DNA of 64,000 nt from SZUA-36 sp963749115 (GTDB lineage: Bacteria > Pseudomonadota > Gammaproteobacteria > Xanthomonadales > SZUA-36): positions 106,871-170,870 of the forward strand of contig CAVVLP010000017.1 in assembly GCA_963749115.1 (NCBI GenBank), given 5' to 3'. Below, piece after piece: positions 38,645 to 47,490 of the stretch. The notes below the pieces were generated by a model, which saw only the letters and a list, made by a program, of their open reading frames with translations, was not told the DNA's origin and searched no databases. Numbering within the stretch: position 1 is the first letter of the stretch; the number at the start of each line of letters is the position of its first letter. A program made the translations under genes and the position numbers.

Positions 38645-39400
38645 CCCAGGGTCGCACCACCGTCCATGACCAGTGTTGTACCCGTTGTATAAGCCGCCTG
38701 ATCAGAAACCAGGTAAAGGACACCGGCAACCATTTCATGCGGTTGTGCCGCCCTGCCCGCTGGCAGCCCGGATAACCATTTTTGCACAACCGGGTCTTCA
38801 ATCAAGGCAGACGCGAGTTGTGTTTCAACCACGCCGGGGAGGATGGCATTGACCCTGATACCCTGCTTTCCATACTCCTTGGCAAAAGACCGGGTGATAC
38901 TGATCAGGCCCGCCTTGGTCATTGAGTAAACAGCCTGGCCGGGCAGCGATATTAACGCGGCAATGGAGGCCACGTTAACAACACTGCCGCCACCGTTTTG
39001 CGCCATTAAAGGCACGGCCCGGGAGAGCATGAAGTATGGTCCCTTCAAGTTGATATCCACCGTCTTGTCAAAGGCCTTGGGTGTCAGGTCTGTGGCAGGC
39101 CCGTAATAAGGGTTGGTGGCCGCATTGTTGATCAGGATATCGAGACGACCAAACTTTTCTTTAATGTAATCAAATAATGCCTCTATTTCATCAAGATGCC
39201 CGGCATGACAGGCTCTCGCCACCGCTTTGCCACCGGCCGCAACAATATCATCTGCAACTTTTTGCACACTTTCCTGCTGTCTGCTGGTTAACACGACCAA
39301 TGCACCACAATCAGCCAGGCCCTTTGCGATGGCTTCACCAATACCACGCGATGCGCCATTGACCACGCGCGACTTTTCCAGACATATCAAAATGTTTCAA
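38641..39400 (-). CDS. Short-chain dehydrogenase/reductase (frameshift near the start)
   Basis: The body is a 250-residue classical SDR: NGASRGIGEAIAKGLA, NNAATNPY, YSMTKAGLISITRSFA with the catalytic Tyr-x3-Lys, and LVMDGG at the end. The N-terminus is out of frame. Upstream the frame reads FDMSGKVA and meets VVNGASRG after one extra base near 39366-39370. The best start is TTG at 39400, six nt after GGAG, giving ~252 residues. It oxidises or reduces a hydroxyacyl-type substrate. It overlaps the phosphotransferase gene by 4 nt, a pairing common in ACAD10-type catabolic clusters. Confidence 0.85.
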
Positions 39401-39503
39401 TGTGATCTCCAGTCAGTTTATTTGATAGCATCACTTCCAACCCGTCCTGCAACCGCTTTTTAGGATCGAAGGGGGCGGCTTTATCGATTTGGCTCACTCA
39501 TAA

Positions 39504-39521
39504 AAGATTCCGGTGAATCTT
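39504..39521. other. Inverted repeat upstream of the SDR gene
   Basis: AAGATTC-CGGT-GAATCTT is a perfect 7 bp inverted repeat ~100 bp upstream of the SDR start. On the minus strand it is followed by TTA. It could be an operator for the SDR/phosphotransferase operon or a weak terminator. Confidence 0.35.
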
Positions 39522-39548
39522 CGGTCGTTTTATTGACTTCAGGTATTT

Positions 39549-39571
39549 CAAAAACCGGTCTGTGACCGGTT
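39549..39571 (-). terminator. Intrinsic terminator after the 80-residue membrane protein gene
   Basis: On the minus strand AACCGGTC-ACA-GACCGGTT forms an 8 bp perfect hairpin followed by TTTGAAA. It starts 9 bp after the stop at 39580. Confidence 0.75.
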
Positions 39572-39579
39572 ACTTCGAC

Positions 39580-39822
39580 CTATGGAACAAAGTATACAAG
39601 TGCAAGACACAAACACCCCAAAAAAATTCTGCTGAAAAACAGGAACATGAAATGACCCGGTTCGTCCTTTCGATAAAACTTCCCTTTTCCGGTTAGCCCA
39701 AAGGTATAACCGGTACGTAAATTGTTTATCGCTCCAATTATCAGGACTATCCCGACGAATACCACACCAAACTTCAAAATATCCTGTGTATTCAGAACTT
39801 TTTTCCCAGCTGTTCTAACCAT
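39580..39822 (-). CDS. Small membrane protein of unknown function
   Basis: The 80-residue protein has two predicted membrane helices (~17-34 FGVVFVGIVLIIGAI, and ~58-78 FLFFSRIFLGCLCLALVYF) joined by a basic, Gly-rich loop. I recognise no family. The support for a real gene is the ATG, the hydrophobic pattern and a good terminator 9 bp after the stop. It stands alone between the SDR gene and hairpin element C. Confidence 0.55.
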   Translation of the reverse strand: MVRTAGKKVLNTQDILKFGVVFVGIVLIIGAINNLRTGYTFGLTGKGKFYRKDEPGHFMFLFFSRIFLGCLCLALVYFVP

Positions 39823-39906
39823 TGTACTCAGTAGTTAAATATATTGGTTATGCTTTTTTCTGCTTGTTTAATGGCTTCTGATTGGTGCACGTCGTTTGAG
39901 GCAAGA

Positions 39907-40014
39907 GCTGGGGTGGGTATTGACTTATCAGGACCGTGAGCGACATGGATGTCGCGCCCGAGCTTACAGGGATGTACTTGCAGCGAGTCTTGATAAGTCA
40001 ATACCCATCACAGC
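39907..40014. repeat. Two-headed hairpin element, copy C
   Basis: Arms 39907-39934 and 39987-40014 (28 nt, three mismatches) enclose a 52 nt loop. The loop holds GCGACAT-GG-ATGTCGC and ACA-GGGA-TGT mini-hairpins. The arms resemble those of copy A (both begin GCTGGG and end GGAC). It is in the 527 bp gap (39823-40349) between the 80-residue membrane protein and the phasin genes. Confidence 0.85.
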
Positions 40015-40079
40015 GACCCCAACTTTGCAGATAAGAGAAGGTGAGACTCAGAAGTGCTCGATGGGGTGGCTGATGGTTT

Positions 40080-40107
40080 GTCCTAGTAAGACAGTACCCA
40101 TTACAGC
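40080..40107. repeat. Solo right arm of a decayed two-headed hairpin element
   Basis: The 28 nt from GTCCTAG to TTACAGC aligns over its full length with the right arms of copies A and C, including the GTCC start and AGC end. No matching left arm or loop precedes it. It directly abuts the first unit of the GC-rich repeats at 40106. Confidence 0.55.
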
Positions 40108-40278
40108 GCCCGCGGCATACCGTTCATCCGCTTGTGCAGTGCTAACCTGAAAGCACCCGCCAGCCTCCGCTGCGGCAGTCCTGCGCCCGCGGCATACCGT
40201 TCGTCCGCTTGTGCAGTGCTAACCTGAAAGACGCCGCTCCTGCGCGTGCCTCCTGCGCCCGCGGCATACCGTTCGTCC
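40106..40278. repeat. Three imperfect GC-rich direct repeats
   Basis: A 48 bp unit starting GCGCCCGCGGCATACCGTTC occurs at 40106-40153 and 40183-40230, with one base different, and its first 24 bp recur at 40255-40278. Spacers are 29 and 24 bp. No coding frame is convincing. The block lies between the decayed hairpin arm and the phasin terminator. Confidence 0.8.
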
Positions 40279-40285
40279 TGAACAT

Positions 40286-40312
40286 AAAAAAGGGCCGACT
40301 AAGTGTCGGCCC
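40286..40312 (-). terminator. Intrinsic terminator of the phasin genes
   Basis: On the minus strand GGGCCGAC-ACTTA-GTCGGCCC is followed directly by TTTTTT. It lies 38 bp after the stop of the short phasin. Confidence 0.9.
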
Positions 40313-40349
40313 GAATTTCCCAGAGTGGGAAGTGGGGGATCTATTTAAC

Positions 40350-40898
40350 TTACTTAGCTGCTGGCTTTTTAGCTGCTGCTTTCTTGGTTACTGCCTTTTT
40401 AGCGGTTGGCTTCTTGGCTGCTGGCTTTTTGGCAGTCGGTTTCTTCGCAACAGGCTTTGCAGTCTTGGTCATTGAAGTAACCTTGGTTGCCAGGGTCTGT
40501 ACGCGTTCAGAAAGTTTTTTGACATCATCGGCAGTAGGAACACCCAACTGACCGAGCACCCGTGCAACACGGGTTTCAAAAATCGTTTCCAGCTTATCCC
40601 AGTTATCTACAGCCTGTTTGCGAACCGCACCAACTGTTGATTCCATTTCACCTTTGATACCACCAACGGCGGACTCAGCAGCGTTACGGGTCTTTTTCTC
40701 CAGTTTCATGCCTTCGGAAACCAGCTTCTCAAAAAGCTTGTTACCCTGGTCGATGATCTTGCCGCCTTCGCTCTGTGCAACAGAAAATGCACCGAGGCCA
40801 GCGAGCCAAATTTCACGTGCTGAATCAACAACAGGTGCTGCAGGCTTGGCCTGTACCTTCTTTTTCATAACCTTCTTTTTCAATGTCTTCTTAGCCAT
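40350..40898 (-). CDS. Phasin with histone-H1-like lysine/alanine tail
   Basis: I chose the ATG at 40898 because AAGGAG lies 7 nt upstream. The 182-residue protein starts with a Lys-rich segment, then the phasin (PhaF/PhaI-type) core REIWLAGLGAFSVAQSEGGK and an amphipathic helix region. It ends in a ~45-residue tail of AAKKPTAK-type repeats like AlgP/PhaF and H1 histones. Phasins coat storage granules; the basic tail binds DNA and helps distribute granules at division. No PHA synthase is in the window, so the granules could be PHA or neutral lipid made by the nearby WS/DGATs. Confidence 0.88.
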   Translation of the reverse strand: MAKKTLKKKVMKKKVQAKPAAPVVDSAREIWLAGLGAFSVAQSEGGKIIDQGNKLFEKLVSEGMKLEKKTRNAAESAVGGIKGEMESTVGAVRKQAVDNWDKLETIFETRVARVLGQLGVPTADDVKKLSERVQTLATKVTSMTKTAKPVAKKPTAKKPAAKKPTAKKAVTKKAAAKKPAAK

Positions 40899-40988
40899 TT
40901 CAAACTCCTTGCTCATTTGAGCGTTAATTAGTGATGTGTGCATGTTAGATACATTAATTAGAGCAAACACCCTAAACACATCATGTTC

Positions 40989-42071
40989 TTATACAAACAA
41001 GGCCAGACACGGCCGGCCTTGTTCATTTTTCCAATACCTTAGCTCTTGGTCTCGAGGCTTGCTAGCCGGCTTCATCTTGCTTATCGCCTCAGCCGCTTTC
41101 TTTTTTTCAGCGACCGTCATGGTGGTCGCAGTTTTTGGTGTCAATGCCTTCTTAGCTGCCGGTTTTTTTGGAGCAACCTTGGCTTTGGCATTTAACTTTT
41201 TATCCAGGGCTGCTACTTGGCTGGAGAGTTTTTTCAACTCGGTAGCCAGCTTGCTGATGTCATCAGAACTCGGGATTCCAAGACCGCCCAAAACCACTTT
41301 GACACGCTCTTCAACGACGCTTTCCAGCTTGCCCCAGTTCTCTGAAACCTGGCGGGATACGTCTTGTACACCATCATTCAGCTTCTTGATCTCGCCAGTG
41401 GTCGTGGCTTCGAGCTTTGCAAATGTGTCAGAAACGCGTTTTTCAACCTTCGCTTCCAGTTTGCCCACGCTCTCCACCGAATCCCGGGAGACCTTTTGCA
41501 CGCTTTCAGACAACTTGTTCAAATCTTCCATACCCGGAACATGCAGACTTTCCAGGATATCTTTAACCCGTTTTGTGAACTCGCTTTCCAGCTTGCCCAG
41601 GTTGTCTGCAGCACCGCGAGCTACTTTCTCGAGACCTTTCCAGCTGTTGGTGGTTTTGCTTGAGATGCTCTGCAAACGCCCGGACAACCGGTTCAAATCT
41701 TTGGTAGTTGGAATACCAAGACGCTCAAGCGTACCTGATACACGCTCGTCAAAAATGCTGCCGAGGCTGTCCCAGCTCTCATTGGCTTGATGACGAACAT
41801 CTTCCAATTTCTTTTCAACATCGGTCTTTAGCTCATCAACGGTAGAGTCGACAAGATCTAAAGATTCTTTCTCAACCCGGGCACCTTCGGAAACCAGATT
41901 GTCAAACAATTTGGTGCCTTGCCCGATGAGTTTTTCACTTTCCTGTTGAACAACTGAAAATGCTCCGAGGCCGGCAAACCAGAACTCCTTTACAGAATCA
42001 GCAACGGGTGTTGCAAATCCACTTTTAGCCTTTTTCGCCGGTACTTTCTTTTTCAATGTCTTTGTAACCAT
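40989..42071 (-). CDS. Long phasin-family granule protein
   Basis: I chose the ATG at 42071 (AAGGAG 6 nt upstream), giving 360 residues. It shares the start of the short phasin (MVTKTLKKKV, then VKEFWFAGLGAFSVVQQE). About six ~30-residue amphipathic helical repeats follow (GKLEAKVEKRVSDTFAKLE, GKLESVVEERVKVVLGGLG), then a Lys/Ala/Pro tail. It is a coiled-coil granule coat protein, apparently expanded by duplication of the helical unit. The final residues, PRDQELRYWKNEQGRPCLA, break the basic tail and may reflect a frameshift. It lies upstream of the short phasin and probably shares its terminator. Confidence 0.85.
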   Translation of the reverse strand: MVTKTLKKKVPAKKAKSGFATPVADSVKEFWFAGLGAFSVVQQESEKLIGQGTKLFDNLVSEGARVEKESLDLVDSTVDELKTDVEKKLEDVRHQANESWDSLGSIFDERVSGTLERLGIPTTKDLNRLSGRLQSISSKTTNSWKGLEKVARGAADNLGKLESEFTKRVKDILESLHVPGMEDLNKLSESVQKVSRDSVESVGKLEAKVEKRVSDTFAKLEATTTGEIKKLNDGVQDVSRQVSENWGKLESVVEERVKVVLGGLGIPSSDDISKLATELKKLSSQVAALDKKLNAKAKVAPKKPAAKKALTPKTATTMTVAEKKKAAEAISKMKPASKPRDQELRYWKNEQGRPCLALFV

Positions 42072-42158
42072 CTCGAACTCCTTACTCCAGTGAGGATTGA
42101 AAATTGATGGGCGTATGGTAGGCTCAATAATTAGAGTAAACACACTAGAACTAAAACG

Positions 42159-43022
42159 GTGATGAAACTTATGGCTCGATGGAACAAATTCCCCCACCCC
42201 AGCGCCGATTATTTGTATGAAGGCGATAGCCTGCTTGAGTCTTGGCCTGACCTGCACCAGGGCGATTGTGTCGAATTCCCGGATGCCGACTGGGTTGAGC
42301 AGACCCTGGAAGATGCGCCGGATGCTGCACCGGAATCATTCGATGGTGATTTTGTTGCGCTGGCAGCGACAATCCAGGACGCCTGGCGCTGTTTCCATTC
42401 CGGTGATTTTCAAAAGTCGGTTCAATTGTCCGAACAGTGCGGCCATCTGGCACATGCCCCGGCGAACAAGACTGCGGGAGTTTATGCAACCTACCTTGAG
42501 CCGGATGAAACGAAACAGCAGGCCTGTTATTTAGCCGCTATCGAGCGGGCTGAAACCGCCATTCAGATTTTGCCGGATGACCCGAACAGTCATTATTTTC
42601 ATGCTTTCAATCTCGGCCGTTATAGCCAGAGCATTTCCATTATCAAGGCGCTTAGCCAGGGTATCGGGGGAAAGATTCAAACCAGCCTGCAAAACGCGCT
42701 GGAACTGCAACCGGATCATGCCGAGGCACACACTGCACTCGGTATGTACCACGCCGAAATCATCAACAAAGTTGGCAAGATGCTTGGCAAAATGACCTAT
42801 GGCGCCAGTGCTGCCAAAGCTTTGGAGCACTTTGGTCGCGCCCTGGAGTTGACCCCGAACTCACCGATTGCCCATATTGAATACGCAAACGGGCTTTATC
42901 TTCTATTCGAGGATGACAGGATTGATGAAGTCACTGACCTTTACGTACAGGCCAGTGAGTTTGAGCCTACGGATGCCATGGAGAAGCTGGATATCGAAGC
43001 GGCGCTGGCGGAATTGGAATAA
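42159..43022 (+). CDS. TPR-repeat protein
   Basis: The 287-residue protein has no signal peptide. Tetratricopeptide-like helix pairs are visible from ~60 on: FQKSVQLSEQCGHLAHAPAN, ERAETAIQILPDDPNSHYFH, TSLQNALELQPDHAEAHTAL and KALEHFGRALELTPNSPIAH. The sequence resembles bacterial regulators of microtubule dynamics/TPR-like hypothetical proteins, without an enzyme motif. It is divergent from the phasins and convergent with a WS/DGAT, so a role in granule or lipid biology is possible but only by location. Confidence 0.75.
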   Translation: MMKLMARWNKFPHPSADYLYEGDSLLESWPDLHQGDCVEFPDADWVEQTLEDAPDAAPESFDGDFVALAATIQDAWRCFHSGDFQKSVQLSEQCGHLAHAPANKTAGVYATYLEPDETKQQACYLAAIERAETAIQILPDDPNSHYFHAFNLGRYSQSISIIKALSQGIGGKIQTSLQNALELQPDHAEAHTALGMYHAEIINKVGKMLGKMTYGASAAKALEHFGRALELTPNSPIAHIEYANGLYLLFEDDRIDEVTDLYVQASEFEPTDAMEKLDIEAALAELE

Positions 43023-43041
43023 AACTGCCTAGTCGGGGTAT

Positions 43042-44546
43042 TCACGGATCATCCAACAGGTTTTCAGCGATCTGCGCACTCGGCCGGCCTTCCAGTGGCA
43101 GCATCATACCCAGGTACAGGAGTTTTTCGAACTCACTATTGAATCGCGAAATGACCTCTGAAGGCTCCGGCAGAAGACGGTGATCGCTGATAAGCCCGAA
43201 AAATACCTGGCCGTTGTAACTGAGTATGCTTATACCCAATCCGACACTGCCATTTTGAGGCACCCAGAACATCAATTCCTTCAGTTTTGCACCAGCCAGG
43301 TATAAGGGTTGCTGTGGCCCCGGAACGTTGGTGAGCACTGCGGTGGCTTTTTGACTGAGTAAATCCAAAACCGGTTTCTGTACAGCTGAAGGCCCTACTC
43401 CGAGAGCGGCCAGGAACCCCAATGTTACAGCAGCCTGTTTTGAGGATTTAAGCTCGTTCATACGGTCATTAACGGCATACAACCTTTCCAACGGGTTATC
43501 TATACTCAGCGGCAAGGACAGGAAATACGAGACCAAAGTGATTACCAAGCTCCTGTGCGTGCTCCAGCGGGCGAAGGTTTACCGGCACGGTTGCACGAAT
43601 GTCAGGTAACTCATCCGGATCGTCACCGACCGAAATCATGTACTGTCTGAATGCACCGCTTACCGCAGCGATGAGTACATCGTTGACCGTGCATCCAAAG
43701 GCCTTACTGACAGCTTTGACCTCATCAAGCGATAGGGGATCCGCCCACGCCACCTGCTTACGTGTCCCGAGCCGACCTTTAAAACGCGTTACAGGATCGT
43801 TCTCAAGGGTTAACGAGTGCGCGAGTTCACGAACAATCTCACCGGCTTCGGCACGCATAATTACCTGCGACCGCAGGGTTTTGTAGAATCTTGCTACCTT
43901 CTTCGATCAGGCGCTGACCCACATGTGTGGCAAAATCCAGACCTTCACGTGCCGGATCAAGCAAACGCTGAAACACCTTTGCCTCGCTTGCCCGGCGTTC
44001 TTTCCAGACCTCCGGCTCGCGCGCAGAAGGCCGGCCTTCCGGTGTTGGATCGGTCAGGGAAAGGAATACCTGGACCAGTGCAATACCATCGGCAATACAG
44101 TGATGGATCCGAACCACAATGACCGGTCCGTCGATGTAGTTCTCGATAACATGAAACTGCCACAACGGGTGCGAGGTATCCAATGGCGTACTGGCCAGGT
44201 CTGATACAAAGATCTCAAGTTCGGCACGATCCGCCGCACCCGGTAAAGCGGCCCGGCGGACATGCTGACGAATATCAAAATCTTCGTCCAGTACCCAGTA
44301 GGCGCCCCTGGCACCATCTTCAGCTTTTTGACGGAAACGTCTGAAAGCGAGGAAACGCTGTTCAATGGTCTTGAGCAGACCGGCATAGTCCAGGTGCTCA
44401 TCCAGCATGATAACGCCGTTGATCATCATCAGGTTGGTCGGCTGTTCCATGCGCAACCAGGCGGTATCAACCTTTGAGATCGGTTCTTTGATAAGTTCTT
44501 CAGTCACTTCAACGAACTCCTGATACCGATTAATCTCGTGCACCAA
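43042..44546 (-). CDS. Wax ester synthase/diacylglycerol acyltransferase (two frameshifts)
   Basis: With two corrections the gene encodes ~500 residues, normal for WS/DGAT. The condensing motif HHCIADG is at residues 148-154. The start block VDTAWLRMEQPTNLMMINGV, the middle ATVPVNLRP and the end block VPQNGSVGLGISILSYNGQV are family signatures. Frames break near 43862 (an extra T in AATTATG) and near 43523 (an extra T between GLV and FLSLPLS). The enzyme esterifies acyl-CoA with fatty alcohol or diacylglycerol. It starts opposite the esterase gene, 59 bp away. Confidence 0.9.
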
Positions 44547-44605
44547 ATTAGCTTAAAGTATTATCCTTACTGTTATTGATTTTACTTTGTTTCCGGGAGT
44601 AAGCA

Positions 44606-45685
44606 ATGTATCTGTTGAGTTGGCTCTTCCTGCTCGTGGCCGCTTTATGGGCATTCGAACGGTTTTATCTTCGCGGCTACGGTTTAAAGGAGTACGCCAG
44701 CCCCACCGATCCTGACACGCTGCAGCGCTTCGTGCAGACCGGGGGGCCGGGACCTGAACACCTGCAGCTGATCAAAGCTGTCAGGGAACTCACCCTGCGA
44801 ATCTCGGTTGGCAGAAGCCACCACAATCTGAAAGCGGCACGTTCAGCATTTGATACCATCAGCGATGGACGTGAGTACCCAAGTGAGTTTTTTCCGGTTG
44901 ATGCCGGTGGCGTACCAGCCGAGTGGGTCATCGCCCCCGGGGCCGATAAAACCCGTCGGGTACTCTATATCCATGGCGGTGGGTTCGTGGTGGGCAGCCC
45001 GAAAAGTCATCGCACCATCACCAGTAAATTTTCAGAAATTACGGGTTGCGCAGTTCTGTCCATTGACTACCGCCTGATGCCGGAACACCACCTCAAGGAC
45101 TGCGTTGAAGACTGCCGTAAGGCCTATCACTGGATACTTGAGAACGGTCCTGATGGACCAGGAGACATCCGGCAGTTATTCATCGCTGGCGATTCCGCCG
45201 GTGGCAATCTTACTTTATCACTGATCGCCTGGATTCGGGACAATAAGCTGCGTGCGCCTGAAGCTGCAGTGGCGCTATCACCCTTAACCGATATTACCTT
45301 CTCCGGCGCCAGTATCCGCGACAACGTAGATACCGATATCATGTTGAAACCCTTTATGAAGGTGCTCAACAAGCTGCCACAGTTCGTCAAGAGTTGGTGG
45401 GTCTTGTGGACCTACAAAGTACGACCTTGCAACCCCGTGGCATCTCCGTTACTGGGTGATCTTTCAGACTTGCCACCCACATTGGTGCAAGCCTCCGAGG
45501 CCGAAATGCTGCTGGATGACGCCCGTCGTTATGTCTACAAGGCCTGCGCATCAGGCTCGCCGGCAAAACTGCAGACCTGGACAGACATGGTGCATATTTG
45601 GCAAATCTTTGATCCGCAAATACCCGAAGCTGTTGAAGCCTGGGTTGAGATCGGCAAGTTTCTCGAGGAGCGCGCTGCAGCCTGA
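44606..45685 (+). CDS. Alpha/beta hydrolase, hormone-sensitive-lipase-type esterase
   Basis: The 359-residue protein has an N-terminal hydrophobic helix (~2-20), probably a membrane anchor. HGGG (123-126) is the oxyanion motif, GDSAGG carries the nucleophile Ser197, and DMVHIWQIF supplies the catalytic His. This is the HSL/bacterial esterase family IV. It may hydrolyse wax esters or acylglycerols, in line with the WS/DGAT genes on both sides. CGGGAG lies ~8 nt upstream of the ATG. It ends exactly where the convergent cation-efflux gene ends. Confidence 0.9.
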   Translation: MYLLSWLFLLVAALWAFERFYLRGYGLKEYASPTDPDTLQRFVQTGGPGPEHLQLIKAVRELTLRISVGRSHHNLKAARSAFDTISDGREYPSEFFPVDAGGVPAEWVIAPGADKTRRVLYIHGGGFVVGSPKSHRTITSKFSEITGCAVLSIDYRLMPEHHLKDCVEDCRKAYHWILENGPDGPGDIRQLFIAGDSAGGNLTLSLIAWIRDNKLRAPEAAVALSPLTDITFSGASIRDNVDTDIMLKPFMKVLNKLPQFVKSWWVLWTYKVRPCNPVASPLLGDLSDLPPTLVQASEAEMLLDDARRYVYKACASGSPAKLQTWTDMVHIWQIFDPQIPEAVEAWVEIGKFLEERAAA

Positions 45686-46597
45686 TCAGCTTTGAGGCTG
45701 ACTCTTGTTCGAATCATCAGCGGGGTCCTGGTGGATCATGACCTCCGCACCGGGTAAATACGCCAGGATCTCCGCTTCTACCTCGTCGGCAATCGCATGC
45801 GCGTACTTTAGCGGCAAATTTTCATGCAGCTCCAAATGAAGTTGCACAAAACGCGTGTGTCCTGCCTGGCGTGTGCGCAATTCATGTGTACCCGTCACTT
45901 CGGGGTGGCTCATTGCGATTGCCTGGATCTTTTGGAGAATCTCTTCGGGTAATTCCCGGTCCATGAGTTGTTGAAATGCTTCCTGGCCGATTTGAAACGC
46001 ACTGTAAAAAATATAGATAGCCACCACGATGGCAAATACCGGGTCTGCCCAGGTCCAGCCCAGGCTAGACAGGTAGAGTGCCAGTAGAACACTTACATTG
46101 GTCAACAGGTCAGTCAGGTAATGTAACGAGTCGGCACGGATCGCAGTTGAGTTGGTTTTCCTGATGACATAACGCTGGATTACCAGCAAGCCCAGGGTCA
46201 TGACAATAGCAAGTACCATGACACCGACACCGATGCCGACCTGCTCCAGTGATTGGGTAAAACGTAAACGGTCAATAGCATGAAAAACCAGGAAAACAGC
46301 GGAACCGGCAATAAATGCTGCCTGGGCAAGACCGGCCAGGGGTTCAGCCTTGCCATGGCCGAAGCGGTGATCTTCATCTGCAGGCTGCAACGAATAGCGG
46401 ATCGCGAACAGGTTGATCAGCGATGCAATGCTGTCCATTACCGAATCAACCAGTGATGCCAGGACACTGACAGACCCGGTCACAGACCAGGCAGCCAGCT
46501 TGGCGACGATCAGGAAACCGGCGGTTAATACAGAAGCGACACTCGCCAGTTTCAGCAAGCCTGCCCGGTCAAGAGGTTTTTTGTCAGCCTTCATCAT
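45686..46597 (-). CDS. Cation diffusion facilitator (FieF-like metal efflux)
   Basis: The 303-residue protein has six membrane helices and a cytoplasmic C-terminal domain. The transport site is D51-x3-D55 in helix 2 and H159-x3-D163 in helix 5, the DD-HD set of FieF/YiiP zinc-iron exporters. DEDHRFGHGKAEPL is the loop signature. It expels Zn2+, Fe2+ or Cd2+ using the proton gradient. It is convergent with the esterase gene (stops adjoin). I see no metal-regulatory site nearby. Confidence 0.93.
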   Translation of the reverse strand: MMKADKKPLDRAGLLKLASVASVLTAGFLIVAKLAAWSVTGSVSVLASLVDSVMDSIASLINLFAIRYSLQPADEDHRFGHGKAEPLAGLAQAAFIAGSAVFLVFHAIDRLRFTQSLEQVGIGVGVMVLAIVMTLGLLVIQRYVIRKTNSTAIRADSLHYLTDLLTNVSVLLALYLSSLGWTWADPVFAIVVAIYIFYSAFQIGQEAFQQLMDRELPEEILQKIQAIAMSHPEVTGTHELRTRQAGHTRFVQLHLELHENLPLKYAHAIADEVEAEILAYLPGAEVMIHQDPADDSNKSQPQS

Positions 46598-46649
46598 TTT
46601 GAGTGACAGTTCACTTTCCGGACAACCTGTGCTTTTGTTTATCTGCAGC

Positions 46650-47483
46650 TTACTTGCTTGCTTCTAAAGGATTTTCAGAGCCATGAACCATCCAGTCGGG
46701 ATACCAGTTATGGAACAGGGCTTTCAGACAAAAAGGCGGTTTAAAAGGCCTCCATTGTCCTTCCGGTTGGGCCAGGCGATCTGCCAGCACGAATAGCGAC
46801 CTTGGATTAAAACCAAGCCCCATGTGAGCACCACCGACATGGATGTTTTCCACATCCGGCCGATCAGATAATTCGACGGTCGACTGCCACGCCACGACAC
46901 CATCGCCACGGGTGTAGAGCGCCGTGGTGGGAACCGGTGGTGGGTGCGCCATGTCCTGGAGAAACGAATTCGGCATTTCTTCATACGGAACCTCGGTGAA
47001 CATGTTGAATATCTTGTGTACATTGCTGGAACTTGGGTGCCCGCGAAACGGGCTGCCCATGCTAACCACCTGGCGCACGATATCGGGCATTTCACGCGCA
47101 AGCTCACGCGCGTATACACCGCCAAGACTCCAACCCACCAGGCTGATCTTTTCACCATAACGCTCAACCAGTTCGGTCACCCTGTCACGCATGCCATAGT
47201 GCAATTTGTAGCTATAGCCCATGTTGTAACCGAGCTTCCAACGATGAGCCCGGTAACCGAGGTCTGCAACGTATTGACGTAATGGACGGGTGGAGCGTGA
47301 GCTGGCAAGAAAACCAGGGAATACAAGCACAGGGTGATTATCCCCCTGGGGTAAAAATCTCTTCAGGGCCAGCATCGGTATCATCGCAGCTGCGTCATAG
47401 ACTGCCCTGCCTTCGGCCATCAACAATAGTTTGGAAGGGCGGTGTGAATGATCAATAAGGTCCTTTTCTTTGGTTTTTTTCAC
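46650..47483 (-). CDS. Alpha/beta hydrolase (lipase/acyltransferase-like)
   Basis: The 277-residue protein has VLVFPGFLAS (oxyanion region, ~52-61) and LVGWSLGG with the nucleophile Ser119. PHXB-type His candidates lie near GGAHMGLGF (~229-237). No signal peptide is present. It starts 7 bp after the WS/DGAT stop on the same strand and is almost certainly in its operon. Similar hydrolases accompany WS/DGAT genes in actinobacteria and gammaproteobacteria. I infer hydrolysis or remodelling of wax ester or acylglycerol. Confidence 0.85.
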   Translation of the reverse strand: MKKTKEKDLIDHSHRPSKLLLMAEGRAVYDAAAMIPMLALKRFLPQGDNHPVLVFPGFLASSRSTRPLRQYVADLGYRAHRWKLGYNMGYSYKLHYGMRDRVTELVERYGEKISLVGWSLGGVYARELAREMPDIVRQVVSMGSPFRGHPSSSNVHKIFNMFTEVPYEEMPNSFLQDMAHPPPVPTTALYTRGDGVVAWQSTVELSDRPDVENIHVGGAHMGLGFNPRSLFVLADRLAQPEGQWRPFKPPFCLKALFHNWYPDWMVHGSENPLEASK

Positions 47484-47490
47484 TACTCAT

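Noticed and set aside
40106..40278. Direct repeats considered as a CRISPR array
   Set aside because: There are only two and a half 48 bp units with unequal spacers and no cas genes.
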